Shown here piece after piece: positions 11,907 to 22,248 of a stretch of 64,000 nucleotides of DNA. Under the pieces are notes generated by a model. That model searched no databases. It had not been told where the DNA came from and was given only the letters and a program-made list of their open reading frames with translations. The DNA is taken from contig NC_134455.1 of the NCBI RefSeq assembly GCF_047948215.1, forward strand, positions 158,888,575-158,952,574, written 5' to 3'. The translations under genes and the position numbers were made by a program. This DNA comes from Lycorma delicatula. Its lineage: Eukaryota; Arthropoda; Insecta; Hemiptera; Fulgoridae. How positions within the stretch are numbered: the stretch's first letter is position 1; each line of letters opens with the position of its first letter.

Positions 11907-12300
11907 AGTCCCCTTTCTTATATCACCGTAGACGTAGTGTGGGTAACCCCCTACACTTTTTCTTCTACAAATCCATCATCATTATGTAGATTTAACGTTA
12001 ACTTTATGTTAAAGTAGTAACATCAGCCATCATCATCATGTATATGCAACGTTATGTTAACATTAACGTAGTAACATCATCATCATTATGTACATGTAAC
12101 GTTATGTTAACATAGTAATGATGTAACATTCACTACGGTTTTCTTTAAAATTATTATTTAACGTTACGTTAGGTAATGAGAAACTCGTATTAGCGATGTT
12201 AACCATTGCTTTATCTGAAGGTAACGATGGAGTGATGTTGCTAACAGTGTCAGCAGACTTATTTTTCGATAATGATACGGTAGTGTAAAAAATGGGCAAC
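11430..12300. repeat. ~425-bp tandem duplication with trinucleotide runs
   Basis: The segment GTTGCTCAACTGCGAATGCG followed by CCCCTTTATTATATCACCGT (from about 11442) recurs as TTTGCTCAACTGCAAATGCG and CCCCTTTCTTATATCACCGT (from about 11870). A third, partial unit follows near 12150-12280. Imperfect CAT/GAT runs and repeated AACGTTATGTTAACAT words fill the spaces. Confidence 0.75.
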
Positions 12301-12389
12301 GCTTCCACATTGATGAGTTACACCATATTAACGGAATTTTAACCGGCGATGGTGCAGAAAAAACCACTCTAAATTGTATCGGTTCCATC

Positions 12390-12800
12390 GCTGTACACTT
12401 TTCATATTATGTATTCAATAGCGGACGCCCTGGTATTTTCTTTATTGGAGACGACGACGATGACGACGTTTTTTTTACCACCCATCCCCGATCCGGTCAA
12501 AGGGTAGGGCGTAAGGTATAATCCCTGCCCTGCAATGCGTCCAACTTGTTTACACCCGGAACGTTTCTCTTTTATCGTTTTTCTAAATTCGTTTCCGATC
12601 CACATTACTGATATCCAGGAATATGTAACTCTACCGGCAATAAATCTATTCCTTTGTTTACAATTTTACCCACCACCTTTTTGGCAGCTTTTAATGCTTT
12701 ATCATATGGGTAAGAAATCAGGGTTGCGATACTTTCAACTACTTTTCAAGGTCACTTTTCCGAAGATAGAGGGACCCAAATATCATACACAGTCGATTGC
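12390..12800 (-). pseudogene. Parvovirus-type phospholipase A2 remnant (endogenous virus-like)
   Basis: On the - strand one frame reads YDKALKAAKKVVGK then ELHIPGYQ, a stop, and CG. Another continues with RIAGQGLYLTPYPLTGSGM before the end at 12402. An ...LPGY-x-YCGPG calcium-loop context after a Lys-rich segment is characteristic of the phospholipase A2 domain in densovirus minor capsid proteins and related integrated elements, where the enzyme helps the particle leave the endosome. Here the loop carries a stop, and the expected His-Asp catalytic stretch is not seen; a deletion or frame jump lies near 12535. It is inactive as read. It lies upstream of the uncharacterised protein on the same strand, so both may come from one integration. 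Confidence 0.45.
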
Positions 12801-13109
12801 TTTTATAAGTTATGGATGCTGTTATCATGATCCACATTCATTTGCGTGTACATTGTCTACTCCTTTCCATATTCTACTGTAGTGGTTCGTTCCATATTTT
12901 TCTCCTTCTTATCTTTACTATTTAGATCTGCGTTTTCAGAATTGCTTTGGTTACCTTATGAAAAAAGTGAAAAAGGATATATAATGCGGAAGGAGGGTAG
13001 GTGCACGAGTGTGTGGGTGGGTGTGGGTGTGTGTGTGTATGTGCGTACAGACTGATGTGACGTTAAAATTCACAATTCACCGCTTATGTAGAACATTTTT
13101 CACTCATTA
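12800..13109. other. No gene recognised; short GT-rich run
   Basis: Open stretches here have no recognisable motif. A GTGTGGGTGGGTGTGGGTGTGTGTGT run lies at about 13009-13040. Confidence 0.5.
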
Positions 13110-13200
13110 CATCAGGGAGCCACTGTAGCCAATTGGTTTAAGACGTCAGTCAGTAATGACCGGGTTCGACTCCTAGCCGACCAAGTTTTTTTTCACCTCA
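13110..13200 (+). mobile_element. tRNA-derived SINE head
   Basis: GAGCCACTGTAGCCAATTGG contains a TRGYNNARNNG-type A box, and GGGTTCGACTCC, about 45 bases on, is an almost perfect B box. It ends in a T run (TTTTTTTT near 13185), the normal pol III stop. The T stem pairs at only 4 of 5 positions and no proper acceptor stem is seen, so a SINE or tRNA pseudogene is likelier than a working tRNA. Its body may extend to about 13420. Confidence 0.6.
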
Positions 13201-13435
13201 AAAAATGTTTATTTATTTAATTCAAACCGACCGCCACATAACAGCTGTTTCTCAGCGGTACCAACCTTTGAATTAATTATTATAAATAATATTCAAAGCG
13301 AATATATTACTAAAGTTTGATCCCTGGGGAATTTCAAATATCCCGCTAAGGGAAAAGGGAAATTCCAAGATGGCGCCTGCCTATCACGTTGAAATTTGAC
13401 GCAGTATCCCCATTGCTACACTACTGATTGTTAGA

Positions 13436-14408
13436 TTGGTAGCGGGTAGTCCTATTTTTATAGGAGTTGATACGAATGCCAAATCGCCTCTTTGGCATAG
13501 TGAGATCACGAATGATGGTGGCGAATTGATCAAAGGTTTCATCTCACAGTATTATTTTGGTGTCTTAAATGTAGCCGGCAAATTGTCTACCTTCGCCGGT
13601 GCAGTTGGTTTGCAGAGGGCCTTCCAGGGTACCAACATCGATGTTACCATGGGTAAGAATATTCCTGGTAGAAGTCTTAACTGGTCTGTAGTTGATTGCG
13701 AGAGTGATCATCGGCTAATAGTTCTTGAATTGGTAGGTGGCTGCGTGATGCCTTTAGGGGGAAGTTCCTGCTCAGCATGGTCGCTTTCTGCTCAGGCGTG
13801 TGGATTGGCCTAGGTTTTAAACATTCTTGCGGCCAGGCTGTACGTTTTTGCTTGAACTCTGGACAGATCCCGTTAGACAACCTGGCAAAGAATTTTTCTT
13901 TTGCGGTGGTTGAAGCCGCTGAACAGTCAATTCCCGGAAGTACGGGTCGAGAGAGAGTGGCTGGATGGTGGACTCGGGAATTGACTGCGATGAAGCGGAC
14001 TGTGGGCCAGCTCAGGAGAGCCGCACAGCGTGAGGGTGATCCTGATTGGCGTGCAGTTCTAGTTGCGGATTATTGTCGGAAGAGGATCGAGTATTTTCAC
14101 AAAGGTCTTCTAAGTGTGATTCCTGGCGCTCTTTTGTACAAGAGCAGGGAAATAAAAATCCATGGGGTGTTATCTATAAAGTACTTGGTCATAAGTGGAA
14201 AAATGACATTCTTCTGTCGGCTCTCTCGATCCAGGAGGGAGTTGTTACAGACAAAGATCGTATCCTCACTCTTCTGATGAACGATCTGCTTCCAGATGAT
14301 ACTGAGGTTGGTGAATCCTCGTATCAACGACATGTTCGCAGGGAAGTTGTTAGTTTCCACTCTGAGAATTTGTCTTCTGAGATACTTAGGCGAAAGTCCG
14401 CCAAGTAA
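13436..14408 (+). pseudogene. R1-like endonuclease end and linker
   Basis: The first frame reads FIGVDTNAKSPLWHS (the D-x-N-A-x-S-P-x-W catalytic block), then TFAG...TNIDVTM and DCESDHRLIVLEL, which holds the Ser-Asp-His triad end. It breaks near 13740. A second frame from 13777 has WWTRELTAMKRTVGQLRRAA, the usual arginine-rich linker before RT. A third frame to 14408 has NPWGVIYKVLGHKW. Two frameshifts separate these pieces. The start is not a real initiation site because the N-terminal endonuclease is absent. Confidence 0.7.
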
Positions 14409-15090
14409 TTTGTAGCCTGGCTAGGAATGAAGCTCCCGGATATGATGGTATCACAGTGGAGCTCCTTGTTTGCATGTTGCCGGTGATTCTTGGTTCTTTG
14501 ACTAGGGTTTTCAATAGGATGCTTTTTGTTGGATATTTCCCAATGTGTTGGAAACGTGGTGTGCTGAAATTGCTCTTCAAAGGTGGCGACAAGGATCCCA
14601 CTGTAAGTTCTCCTAACCGTCCTTTGACCCTCTTGCCTGTAGTAATTCAGGTTTTCGAGAAGGTCTTGCACCTCCGCATTAATTGTAGGTTGACTTTTAA
14701 CCATATGCTTCAATAATCTGTAGTGACCCTCTGCCTTGTTTCAACTTCAGCAACGTGGGTGCACGCTAAATGAGATTAAAACTCTCTCGAGCTTCTTCGG
14801 CGACAATACCGTCGTCCTTCGTAACGGCGACTCGGAAGTAGGAGAGGTTCAAAAGGTTGTCCGCAGGGCAGTGTTTTAGGTCCACTCGTCTGGGTCGTTG
14901 AGTTCTACTCTCTCATGCGGTTGCGGATGCCCAGTGGCTGCGCATCGTGGCTTATGCCGACAATGGGTTGCTTCTGGTCGAGGGCAATTTGCGTGCCGAG
15001 ATAAAGCTCAGAGCAACGCAGACATGTTAGGTTCACATATTGTGGAGTCTTCAGCATAGAAGTTTTCAGCATAGAAGTTTAGCATAGGAG
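14409..15090 (+). pseudogene. R1-like reverse transcriptase core
   Basis: Frames give RNEAPGYDGITVELL (A-P-G-x-D-G-I motif), FPMCWKRGVLKLLFKGG, the RPLTLLPVV block and FEKVL. After a gap come CPQGSVLGPLVWVV and VAYADNGLLLVEG, where the catalytic YADD reads YADN. At least three frame changes occur between 14700 and 14960. Loss of the second aspartate alone would abolish polymerase activity. A short ~18-bp repeat (TTCAGCATAGAAGT) sits at 15050-15080. Confidence 0.7.
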
Positions 15091-16000
15091 TTTTCAGTGC
15101 GGATAAAACCACTATGATGTTTCTTAGAGATCGTCTAGCCGCGACTCGTCACCCACGGGTTGTGATGGACGGCCTTCCGATTAGGTATTTTACCGTTCAG
15201 AAGTATCTGGATGTTATCCTTGGTGAGAGGCTTCAATTCAAGGAACACCTCCAGTTTGTTGCAAAGAAGGCCATCGATGCCTTCTTTGGTGACCTGACTC
15301 TACGGTCACCATCCCGATTGTGGGTTGAGTTATCGTACCATGCGTATTCCTTATAAAGATGTCTGTGAGGCCATAATGTTGCACGTTGCACCCGTCTCGG
15401 TTCATCGTTTGCAATTCCAATGTTATAGGAACATTCTTTTCCAAGCTCAGCATCTTCTATTGTTAGCTGCTGTCAGTGGCTGCAGAAGTGTCTCGAGAAA
15501 GGTAGTCTCTGTGATTGTCAACATTAAACCCATTGATATTCTAGCTACGGAACGTAGCAAGCGGTAGGTTTCTAAGAAAGAAGGCCTTCTTACTTCTGGG
15601 CGTATGCGAGAAATTGAAAACCAAGTTTTTGACTCTTGGCAAGCTAGGTGGAACGATTCTTCTACTGGTACATACACGCATGGTATCTTTCCAAATGATA
15701 GGGAGCTGCTAGCAATTAGTTCGGTTTCCCCCAATAGCTAAACAACTCAATTCCTTTCAGAACATGGTGCCTTTAGGAATAATTTGGTTAGGTTTGGTTT
15801 GGTTGACTCCGGCTTCTGTCCGACTGTAGGGTCGATGACACTGTGACCACGTCTGTTAAGTTTGTTCCCGGTACGAGTCTGAACGTACCAGAGTTGTTAG
15901 GGAACTCGAGAGAGCGGACTCCTTCTTTGATCTGCGTGTCAAGACCAGATTCGCAGAGAATGGACTATTGTGGCTGGCTTCCTTCGATTCCTCGCCCTGA
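15091..16000 (+). pseudogene. R1-like C-terminal region
   Basis: KTTMMFLRDRL and YLDVILGERLQFKEHL form the block after RT (K-T-x-x-M...YLGV-x-x-x). Later pieces include FPNDRELLAISS, a QFLSEHGAFRN block near 15745-15785, FGLVDSGFCPT and ERTRVVRELERADSFF near 15885. These follow the order seen in the intact element at 23956-26652 (QFFTGHGNFNEYLHRVG, then the C-C-H-C knuckle). The knuckle itself is degraded. Confidence 0.65.
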
Positions 16001-16139
16001 GCAGGACGGTTGAAAGGGCGGTTGAGTAGAGTAATACCTCGGGTGGCTAGGGACCACCTGGGCAGTTTATTGGCCGGAGGTAGGCCTATTGGCGTCGAGC
16101 CACGGTTAGATAGAAATTGTGGTGATTATTTGAATGTTA

Positions 16140-16290
16140 GCAATCGACAGAATGGCGACTGTACTGCCGAAGGCATGGGTTACCATGCAGCCGTGAGGTG
16201 TAGCACAGTTTTGACGAGGGCAGTTTGAATGAGCACACGACACTGTCGGCGGGATGGCGACTGCACTGCCGAGGGCATGGATCCCATGAA
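16140..16290 (+). repeat. ~102-bp tandem duplication in LINE 3' UTR
   Basis: ATGGCGACTGTACTGCCGAA near 16152 and ATGGCGACTGCACTGCCGAG near 16254 mark two units spaced by about 102 bp, each followed by GGCATGG. GC-rich. Probably part of the 3' UTR of the R1-like element. Confidence 0.7.
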
Positions 16291-16576
16291 GCAAATATTC
16301 AAACCATTTGCCGTAATGCAGTTTGTGTATTTTTTAAATATATTAAGAAATTTTATTTTATATTTTTTCCGAGATATATAATGGGATATATCTTTGCGTT
16401 ATTTTGATTTTAACATGCGTTTCAGCCTTTTTACTTTGAAGATGTATTTTTACTTATCTTGGTTTTTAGTTTTTAATTAATTTTAAACTATGTAATTTTG
16501 TAGAACAAATATCTTAACCACGCGATGATAACACGAAAGTGTTTTTCGCCCTGATAAAACCAAAAAAAAAAAAAAA

Positions 16577-17190
16577 TGAGTATTTTTTTTGTCTTCCGTC
16601 ATTTGACTGGTTTGATGCAGCTCTCCAAGATTCCCTATCTAGTGCTAGTCGTTTCATTTCAGTATACCCTCTACATCCTACATCCCTAACAATTTGTTTT
16701 ACATATTCCAAACGTGGCCTGCCTACACAATTCTTTCCTTCTACCTGTCCTTCCAATATTAAAGCGACTATTCCAGGATGCCTTAGTATGTGGGCCATAA
16801 GTCTGTCTCTTCTTTTAACTATATTTTTCCAAATGCTTCTTTCTTCATCTATTTGCCGCAATACCTCTTCATTTGTCACTTTATCCACCCATCTGATTTT
16901 TAACATTCTCCTATAGCACCACATTTCAAAAGCTTCTAATCTTTTCTTCTCAGATACTCCGATTGTCCAAGTTTCACTTCCATATAAAGCGACACTCCAA
17001 ACATACACTTTCAAAAACCTTTTCCTGACATTTAAATTAATTTTTGATGTCAACAAATTATATTTCTTACTGAAGACTCGTTTAGCTTGTTCTATTCGGC
17101 ATTTTATATCGCTCCTGCTTCGTCCATCTTTAGTAATTCTACTTCCCAAATAACAAAATTCTATAACATTCTCGGCATGATTTATTCCTA
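16577..17190 (-). pseudogene. RTE-type LINE C-terminus, copy 1
   Basis: The - strand frame (ORF to 17149, open back to about 17190) reads ENVIEFCYLGSRITKDGRS, then KCRIEQAKRVFSKKYNLLTS, LKVYVWSVALYGSETWTIG, RLEAFEMWCYRRMLKIRWVD, NIVKRRDRLMAHILRHPGI, EGKNCVGRPRLEYVKQIVRD and LDRESWRAASNQS. This is the region after the RT palm of RTE/BovB-like elements. RT and endonuclease are missing. The coding is unbroken for about 200 codons and nearly identical to the copy at 49052-49572, so the insertions are recent. It lies between two convergent LINE 3' ends. Confidence 0.85.
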
Positions 17191-17279
17191 CCAGGTTTCA
17201 ATACGGGTATTACTAAAGCCTCTGACCAAGGATCTGGTAACATCTGGTGAAAGAATACCCTGTTATAGATACACATTTT
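17190..17279 (-). pseudogene. LINE reverse transcriptase sliver
   Basis: About 80 bp directly upstream of the RTE piece on the same strand read LPDPWSEALVIPVLKPG, the W-x-x-A-x-V-I-P-x-x-K-P-G block of a Jockey/I/R1-type RT, not of RTE. It joins the RTE frame at about 17190 in a different phase. It is a scrap of another LINE. Confidence 0.4.
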
Positions 17280-17667
17280 TTTTTTTTTGGTTTTATCAGG
17301 GCGAAAAACACTTTTGTTTTATCATCACCTGGTTACGACATTTGTTCTACAAAACTTCATAGTTTAAAATTAATTAATGACACAAAACCCTAATACGCAA
17401 AAATACATCTTCAAAGTAAAAAGCCTGAAACACATGTTAAAATCGAAATAACAACACAAAGATATCACATTATATAACTCGGAAAAAAATAAAACAAAAA
17501 AATGTTAAAAGTACAAACTGCAGTACGGAAAATGGCATGAATATTTGGAACGTACTACAGTAAATTTATATATTTGAATATTAACGGATAGTCTAAGAAA
17601 TCGTAAAATAGAAAATAACAACACTATCCTCAAGAATTGTTTGCATGTTAGCCCCTAGTGTAAACTT
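17279..17667 (-). mobile_element. LINE 3' end with poly(A), opposite to the R1-like element
   Basis: On the - strand this begins near CACTAGGGGCTAACATGCAA, which matches the C-terminal end (LGANM) of the LINE tail at 30.4 kb. It continues as an AT-rich 3' UTR with ACATGTGTTTCAGGC, GTAGAACAAATGTCG and CGCCCTGATAAAACC, and ends in an A run at 17279-17290. The same 3' UTR, diverged, ends the + strand R1-like element at 16.3-16.56 kb. Two related LINE tails therefore point at each other with the RTE piece between. Confidence 0.7.
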
Positions 17668-17689
17668 GCGACTGTCATTTGGCAGTCGC
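17668..17689. other. Small hairpin
   Basis: GCGACTG and CAGTCGC form a perfect 7-bp stem around an 8-base loop, just upstream of the hAT remnant. It could lie at an element end, but no partner was found. Confidence 0.6.
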
Positions 17690-19550
17690 AGCGAACACAA
17701 ATTGGTGCGACCGTTTGAGTAATCAAATATTCATGAGTGAGCCTAGTGTGCACTATTCGCAATCGGCAGATAATAACCTAGGAGGTGTTATGCACAATCT
17801 GAGAAGTGGCTTTACTACTGGAAGTGGCTTGCATATTCCGAATTTAAGGGAGGGTGTTTTTGTAAATTTTGTGCACTTTTTGTTCCAAGAAAAGGCGTTG
17901 AATCTGGCAAGCAACTTACGTAGTCAGAAATTTGGCAACTGAAAGGATGTCGTCAAGCGATTTTCAGAACATGAGAAGTGTCTTTATTACAAAAAAATTT
18001 TGGAGGTAGCCTGTACTTTGACCGAAATTTCATGTGGGAAGAAAAAGTCTATAGATATGCTAATAGATTCTGCAACAACTCAAAAGAAACTGGAGAACAG
18101 AAAAAACTTACTCCTATTATTGAGAGTATATTGTTTTGCGGAAACCAATGTATCGCTCTGCAAGGACACAGCGATTCGGAACGAATAGAGGTCGAGCGTG
18201 ATCAAGAACCAGAAGAAAATGATGGCAATTTCAGGGGCCACTTCTTCGCTTTTGAAGTAAGATTGATATTGTATTAAAAAAATGTTGACGTGTAGTGTTG
18301 GAAATATGCAGTAAACCAGTCCTAGAATACAGAATGAAATAATTGAAGTGTGGAACGACCTGATTGTTCAAAATCTCGTGACTTAATGCCTCCAGTTGCT
18401 TCTCTATTCTCGCCGATGAGGCGTCAGACATATCAGGCTTAGAAAAATTATCACTGCGTGTTAGTTATGTTGATAGAGAAAATTTCACTCTGAAGGAAAA
18501 ATTTCTACAATTCGTACCATTATATGATGTGACCGGAAAAGGAATCGCAACGGCGATATTGGACAAGTTGCGTTGATTAAATGTAAACATAAATAAGATT
18601 CGTGGTCAAGGGTATGAAGGAGCCAAGTCCATGTCAAGAAAACTAAACGGTGTCCAGGCACATGTAAAGGAAATAATTTCGTTAGCTTTATATGTCTATT
18701 GCTGAGCACACAGCCTCAACTTAGCTGTATCCGGTGTTTCTAACTGCCGTTAGAAACTGTATGGGTACAATATCGAATCTGTACGAATTTCTTAATACCT
18801 CTAAAAGGCAGTATGTTTTAAAATCGGCGATGAGTGAAATGGAAACTACAACTTCACTCCTTGAAAAACTCGTTCAACGCGCGATACATTGGTTGGAAAG
18901 GTATAATTCCGTGGCCGTGGTAGTGGAATTGTATGACCCTATTATTGCAACCCTTCAAAATATATCAGAATGGAATGACAAAGACTCGTCCTCAGAAGCA
19001 AAATTTTGACTTAAATCAGTGACGCCAGAACTTTACTTCCGTGTCTCTACTTTTATTCCATTTCTGGATATCTTCATGTACCAACTAGATTCGCGTTTCT
19101 TGAAACACAAGGAAATGTTTCTTGAAAAACAAATTTGTTTCTTGAAACAACTACAGAAAGGCCCCTGCCGTCTCAAGTTTCTGCTTTAACTTTGCTCACA
19201 GAATTCTACGACAGTGACACAAGAAAAACATGAATAATAAATTAAAATTATGGTACAGAAAAATTCCACGTCTTGAGAAGGGAGACCAACCGAAAACGGC
19301 CGTAGATGGGTTAACTATATACAATCCCAACATAATGCCAAATATATTCACTTTGTTAGAAATACTATCTGCACTCCCAGTGTCCACATGTACAAATGAA
19401 CGATGTTTCTCAAAATTATGCCATCTAAAACATATTTGCGTAATTCTACTGGAAATACACGTTTGAATGGATTAGTATTCCTCAACCTACATAGAATAAA
19501 ACTGCAGAAGATGTGTTAAATGAACTAATGAAAAAGAAACCTCGTTTGGA
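17690..19550 (+). pseudogene. hAT-superfamily transposase (ZMYM1-like type), broken
   Basis: Collinear fragments of one protein run through shifting frames. KDVVKRFSEHEKC near 17945 belongs to the N-terminal TTF-type zinc-finger region. FSILADEASDISGLEKLSLR near 18400-18460 holds the first catalytic Asp area, followed by YDVTGKGIATAIL and GQGYEGAKSMSRKLNGVQAH near 18605-18665, then AHSLNLAVSG. A 91-codon frame at 18734-19009 has FLNTSKRQYVLKSAMSE and WLERYNSVAVVVELYDPI. LLEILSALPVSTCTNERCFS at 19350-19410 with LNGLVFLNLHR near 19465 is the C-terminal hAT dimerisation domain. At least six stops or frameshifts occur. No convincing TIRs or 8-bp TSD were found. Confidence 0.8.
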
Positions 19551-21239
19551 CATTGTATTGTGAATGTAGACATTGTAAATTTCCGAATGTAGTTAACTTA
19601 ATATCCCGTAGGCTACGTATATTATAAATACTATATTAATTTAACTAACTAGTACTCTTCTTAAACAATGATATTTCAAAAAAATAATACACTCTATCAG
19701 AGTACTAATTTGAATGTTTGAGACAACTACATTCAATTCTTTATTCAAATTCCTTCATAGAAAGTGGATTCATCAGTGCCAGTTTCATTTTTCAACCTCG
19801 GTGAGTTCCATATTGACATGTAATCAAATATTGACATTTAATTAAATTTATTTCATTATATTTGATTGTTTCAATGGGTTTTATACGTTATGTAAAGTGT
19901 TTTTATCTGTCGTATATAAATAATCGTTGCCTAAAATATGTGTAGGCTAAGTATAAAAATGGCATGTGACACTGGCACAAGCATTTTTATTATACAAAAT
20001 GAAATAAAAAATTGTTTAAAAAAATTGTAGCCTAAGGCTGTGAAAAAAACTTTATAGAAGATTTTTTTTAGGGTATTTATGAATGTATTATATTCGAACA
20101 TTGTAAAATAAATATATCGTAACATGATATAATAATAATAAAACAACACACAACTTTTAAAATACCGATGTCAATTGTAAACAGTTTTACTAATTGTTGG
20201 GGCAAGTTACAAAAAATAAAATAACACACAGTTCGCATTTGCCAAAAGAAATTGGACTAATTAGAGAAAAAACAAGTTAACCTTTTCTTAAACCATAACC
20301 TTAAAAAATTGAATGAAATTACAGAATAAATATAACTTAATTCTATACAGAATTTATACAAGGAATATCAGCTGAGATTAACATATCATAATTATAATAT
20401 TAAGATGAGAAATACATAAACATACATTATTCAAATAATCATTATGGAAATCTACAATTTATCACACAAATAAACTGCATATAGGTTAATAATATGAAAA
20501 TCTCCAATTTAACAAAGCATGAAACAAGTGAACTTAAACACCTTTTTACAATTATAAACTTACAAACATAACATCAATAAACATAGTGTAACTGGAAAAC
20601 TGTTGCATTACTGACATATTCTGTAATAATGAAAATTAGTAATGAACAAATGTCATTAACTTAGAAAAATAAACTACAGTAAATCTTATCATTGCCACTG
20701 GCCTTTTCTGAATCATGAACATCAACATACTTAGCATTAAATAATTAAAACATGTAATTGTAGTTTATTGTAGAAAAAAGGCCACGATAATATTCCAGTA
20801 CAAAAAGAGATAATTACAATGTAATCAAATTGAAATGAGTAGTCATATAAATAGAGTTCATTTTAGTAAGTAACCTATCTTGAAAGTTGCTAAAATGTAT
20901 ATAGAATGTTATTAACCAACACGTTCATGTCCATGAATGTTTGTGTTACACATATGTTTTATAATTCTGAAGTAGTATTTAATTACAAGTAGATTTGTTA
21001 ATAACAATAGTTGGCATTGGTAGCACATAAAATATGTGAAATAATAACATAACCTTTATCTAAGCCACCTTGAATGGCTATACTTGAGTGAAGAAATGGT
21101 TGTTTAAGCAGATCTTGAAATTCAAATACACAATATACAATTAATTAATTATTTCACTGATTTTACTAATAACATAACTGTTTAATATAAATAATGAATA
21201 ATTTGAACTTGCCTTAATCACACATAAATATTTGTGAAA
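19551..21239. other. AT-rich non-coding DNA
   Basis: Only short frames of chance composition. No repeats shared with the rest of the window were noticed. Confidence 0.55.
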
Positions 21240-21856
21240 GATGAAATCGTGAAATCCTAGGCGTAGTCTACAATGGCGTATCAAAATAACAGAGGTACCA
21301 ATTTGTGATTAGAAGTGGAATAATACGAAGCATCCCAAAATTGTAACAGCCAGTGGGAGAAGATTCGGCGTCGATAGAATTGGCTGGTTTGTAGTAATTG
21401 AAACACCTGCAACAGAGACGTATCTGCTGAATTTGAAGATTAACTTAACAAAGAAACGAGGCAAAACAAAACATATAGATCGGTGAAATCACGAAACACT
21501 GACTAGTAGAACTAGAGAATATTTCGACAGAGAAATACCGCAACGTTTATAAGAGTATGAAGACCACGAAAGTATTTAAACATTATACGAGAGAGAGACA
21601 ATTGAGAGCGACGTGAAGAGAAGTGAAGTGACGTGAAGAGAAGTGAGAAGAAGTGACGAGAAGAGAAGTGACAGAGAATTACCGACATATATGAAGGCAC
21701 GAAGACGACGAGAGAAATAACACATTAAGCAAGAGAGAGAGAATTCCAAGCTGTCCTCCAGCCTGGTGCATCCGCAACGTGAGAAACTGAACTAGAAGTG
21801 AAGTAGAAGATAAGTGGAAGTGAACTGAACTGAACTGACTGGAACGGAACGCAAGG

Positions 21857-21958
21857 ATGTCGGAGGATGCAATACCCTCCTACTTTTCGCAGTATACGGA
21901 CTTACGTCCTTTGTTGCTGGGTGATTCTAATGGACTGACGGTTATTAACAGTGGCTGA
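21857..21958 (+). CDS. Small unrecognised ORF of 33 codons
   Basis: Starts ATGTCGGAGGATGCAATACC and reads MSEDAIPSYFSQYTDLRPLL before ending in TGA. It lies in the GC-raised segment and its composition is more protein-like than the chance frames around it. A longer frame (21951-22277, starting GTG) overlaps its end in another phase and reads ...EVWIAFRSNGGFVGRGPTE. The two could be one frameshifted product or unrelated. I do not recognise either. Confidence 0.25.
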   Translation: MSEDAIPSYFSQYTDLRPLLLGDSNGLTVINSG

Positions 21959-22225
21959 CGTTTATTCTTTTTGTGAAGTTTGGATTGCGTTCCGATCCAA
22001 TGGAGGGTTTGTCGGTAGGGGCCCGACGGAACGATGTGCTAATAAGCTTATCTTCCGTGACGCGCTCCATTTCAGCCAAGAATTGGTTGAAATCCTTCAT
22101 TTAAGGGGGCGTCCTCTCATAAGGAAAGGACGTCGGAGGCGATTTTTGGACCTACACTTAATTATTTACTTAATTCAATTCAATTTAACTTGGTTTGAAT
22201 TAAGGAAATGTGGTTGGATGGATTG

Positions 22226-22248
22226 CTCTGGGGCGTTGCGCCCCAGAG
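22226..22248. other. Perfect 10-bp hairpin with 3-base loop
   Basis: CTCTGGGGCG and CGCCCCAGAG pair exactly around TTG. A second stem, CTGCCC/GGGCAG, follows at 22324-22342. Such a stable GC hairpin stands out in this AT-rich window. Confidence 0.9.

Larger units (their letters stand above)
13430..16576 (+). mobile_element. Decayed R1-like LINE, 5'-truncated, with 3' UTR and poly(A)
   Basis: Successive + strand frames give the end of an APE-type endonuclease, a linker, reverse transcriptase motifs, the C-terminal region and a GC-rich then AT-rich 3' UTR ending in poly(A) at 16560-16576. The 5' part (ORF1 and the first third of the endonuclease) is missing. GC content is well above the flanks, as in the other R1-like copy at 23.6-26.9 kb, but this copy is far more broken. 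Its 3' UTR (about 16300-16560) is ~75-80% similar by eye to the reverse complement of 17280-17540. Confidence 0.8.

Noticed and set aside
11590..11931. 113-codon + strand frame as a gene
   Set aside because: It is the complement of the duplicated Ser/Thr-acidic segment; its S/T/V/D pattern arises from GAT/CAT runs.
12535..12882. 115-codon + strand frame as a gene
   Set aside because: It overlaps the - strand phospholipase-like remnant antisense and shows no motif of its own.
13110..13190. Functional tRNA gene
   Set aside because: A and B boxes are good, but the acceptor stem does not pair and the T stem has a mismatch; a SINE or tRNA pseudogene is likelier.
16300..17540. Terminal inverted repeats of a DNA transposon enclosing the RTE piece
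   Set aside because: Both arms end inward in poly(A), and each connects outward to a LINE C-terminus, so two convergent LINE 3' UTRs explain them better.
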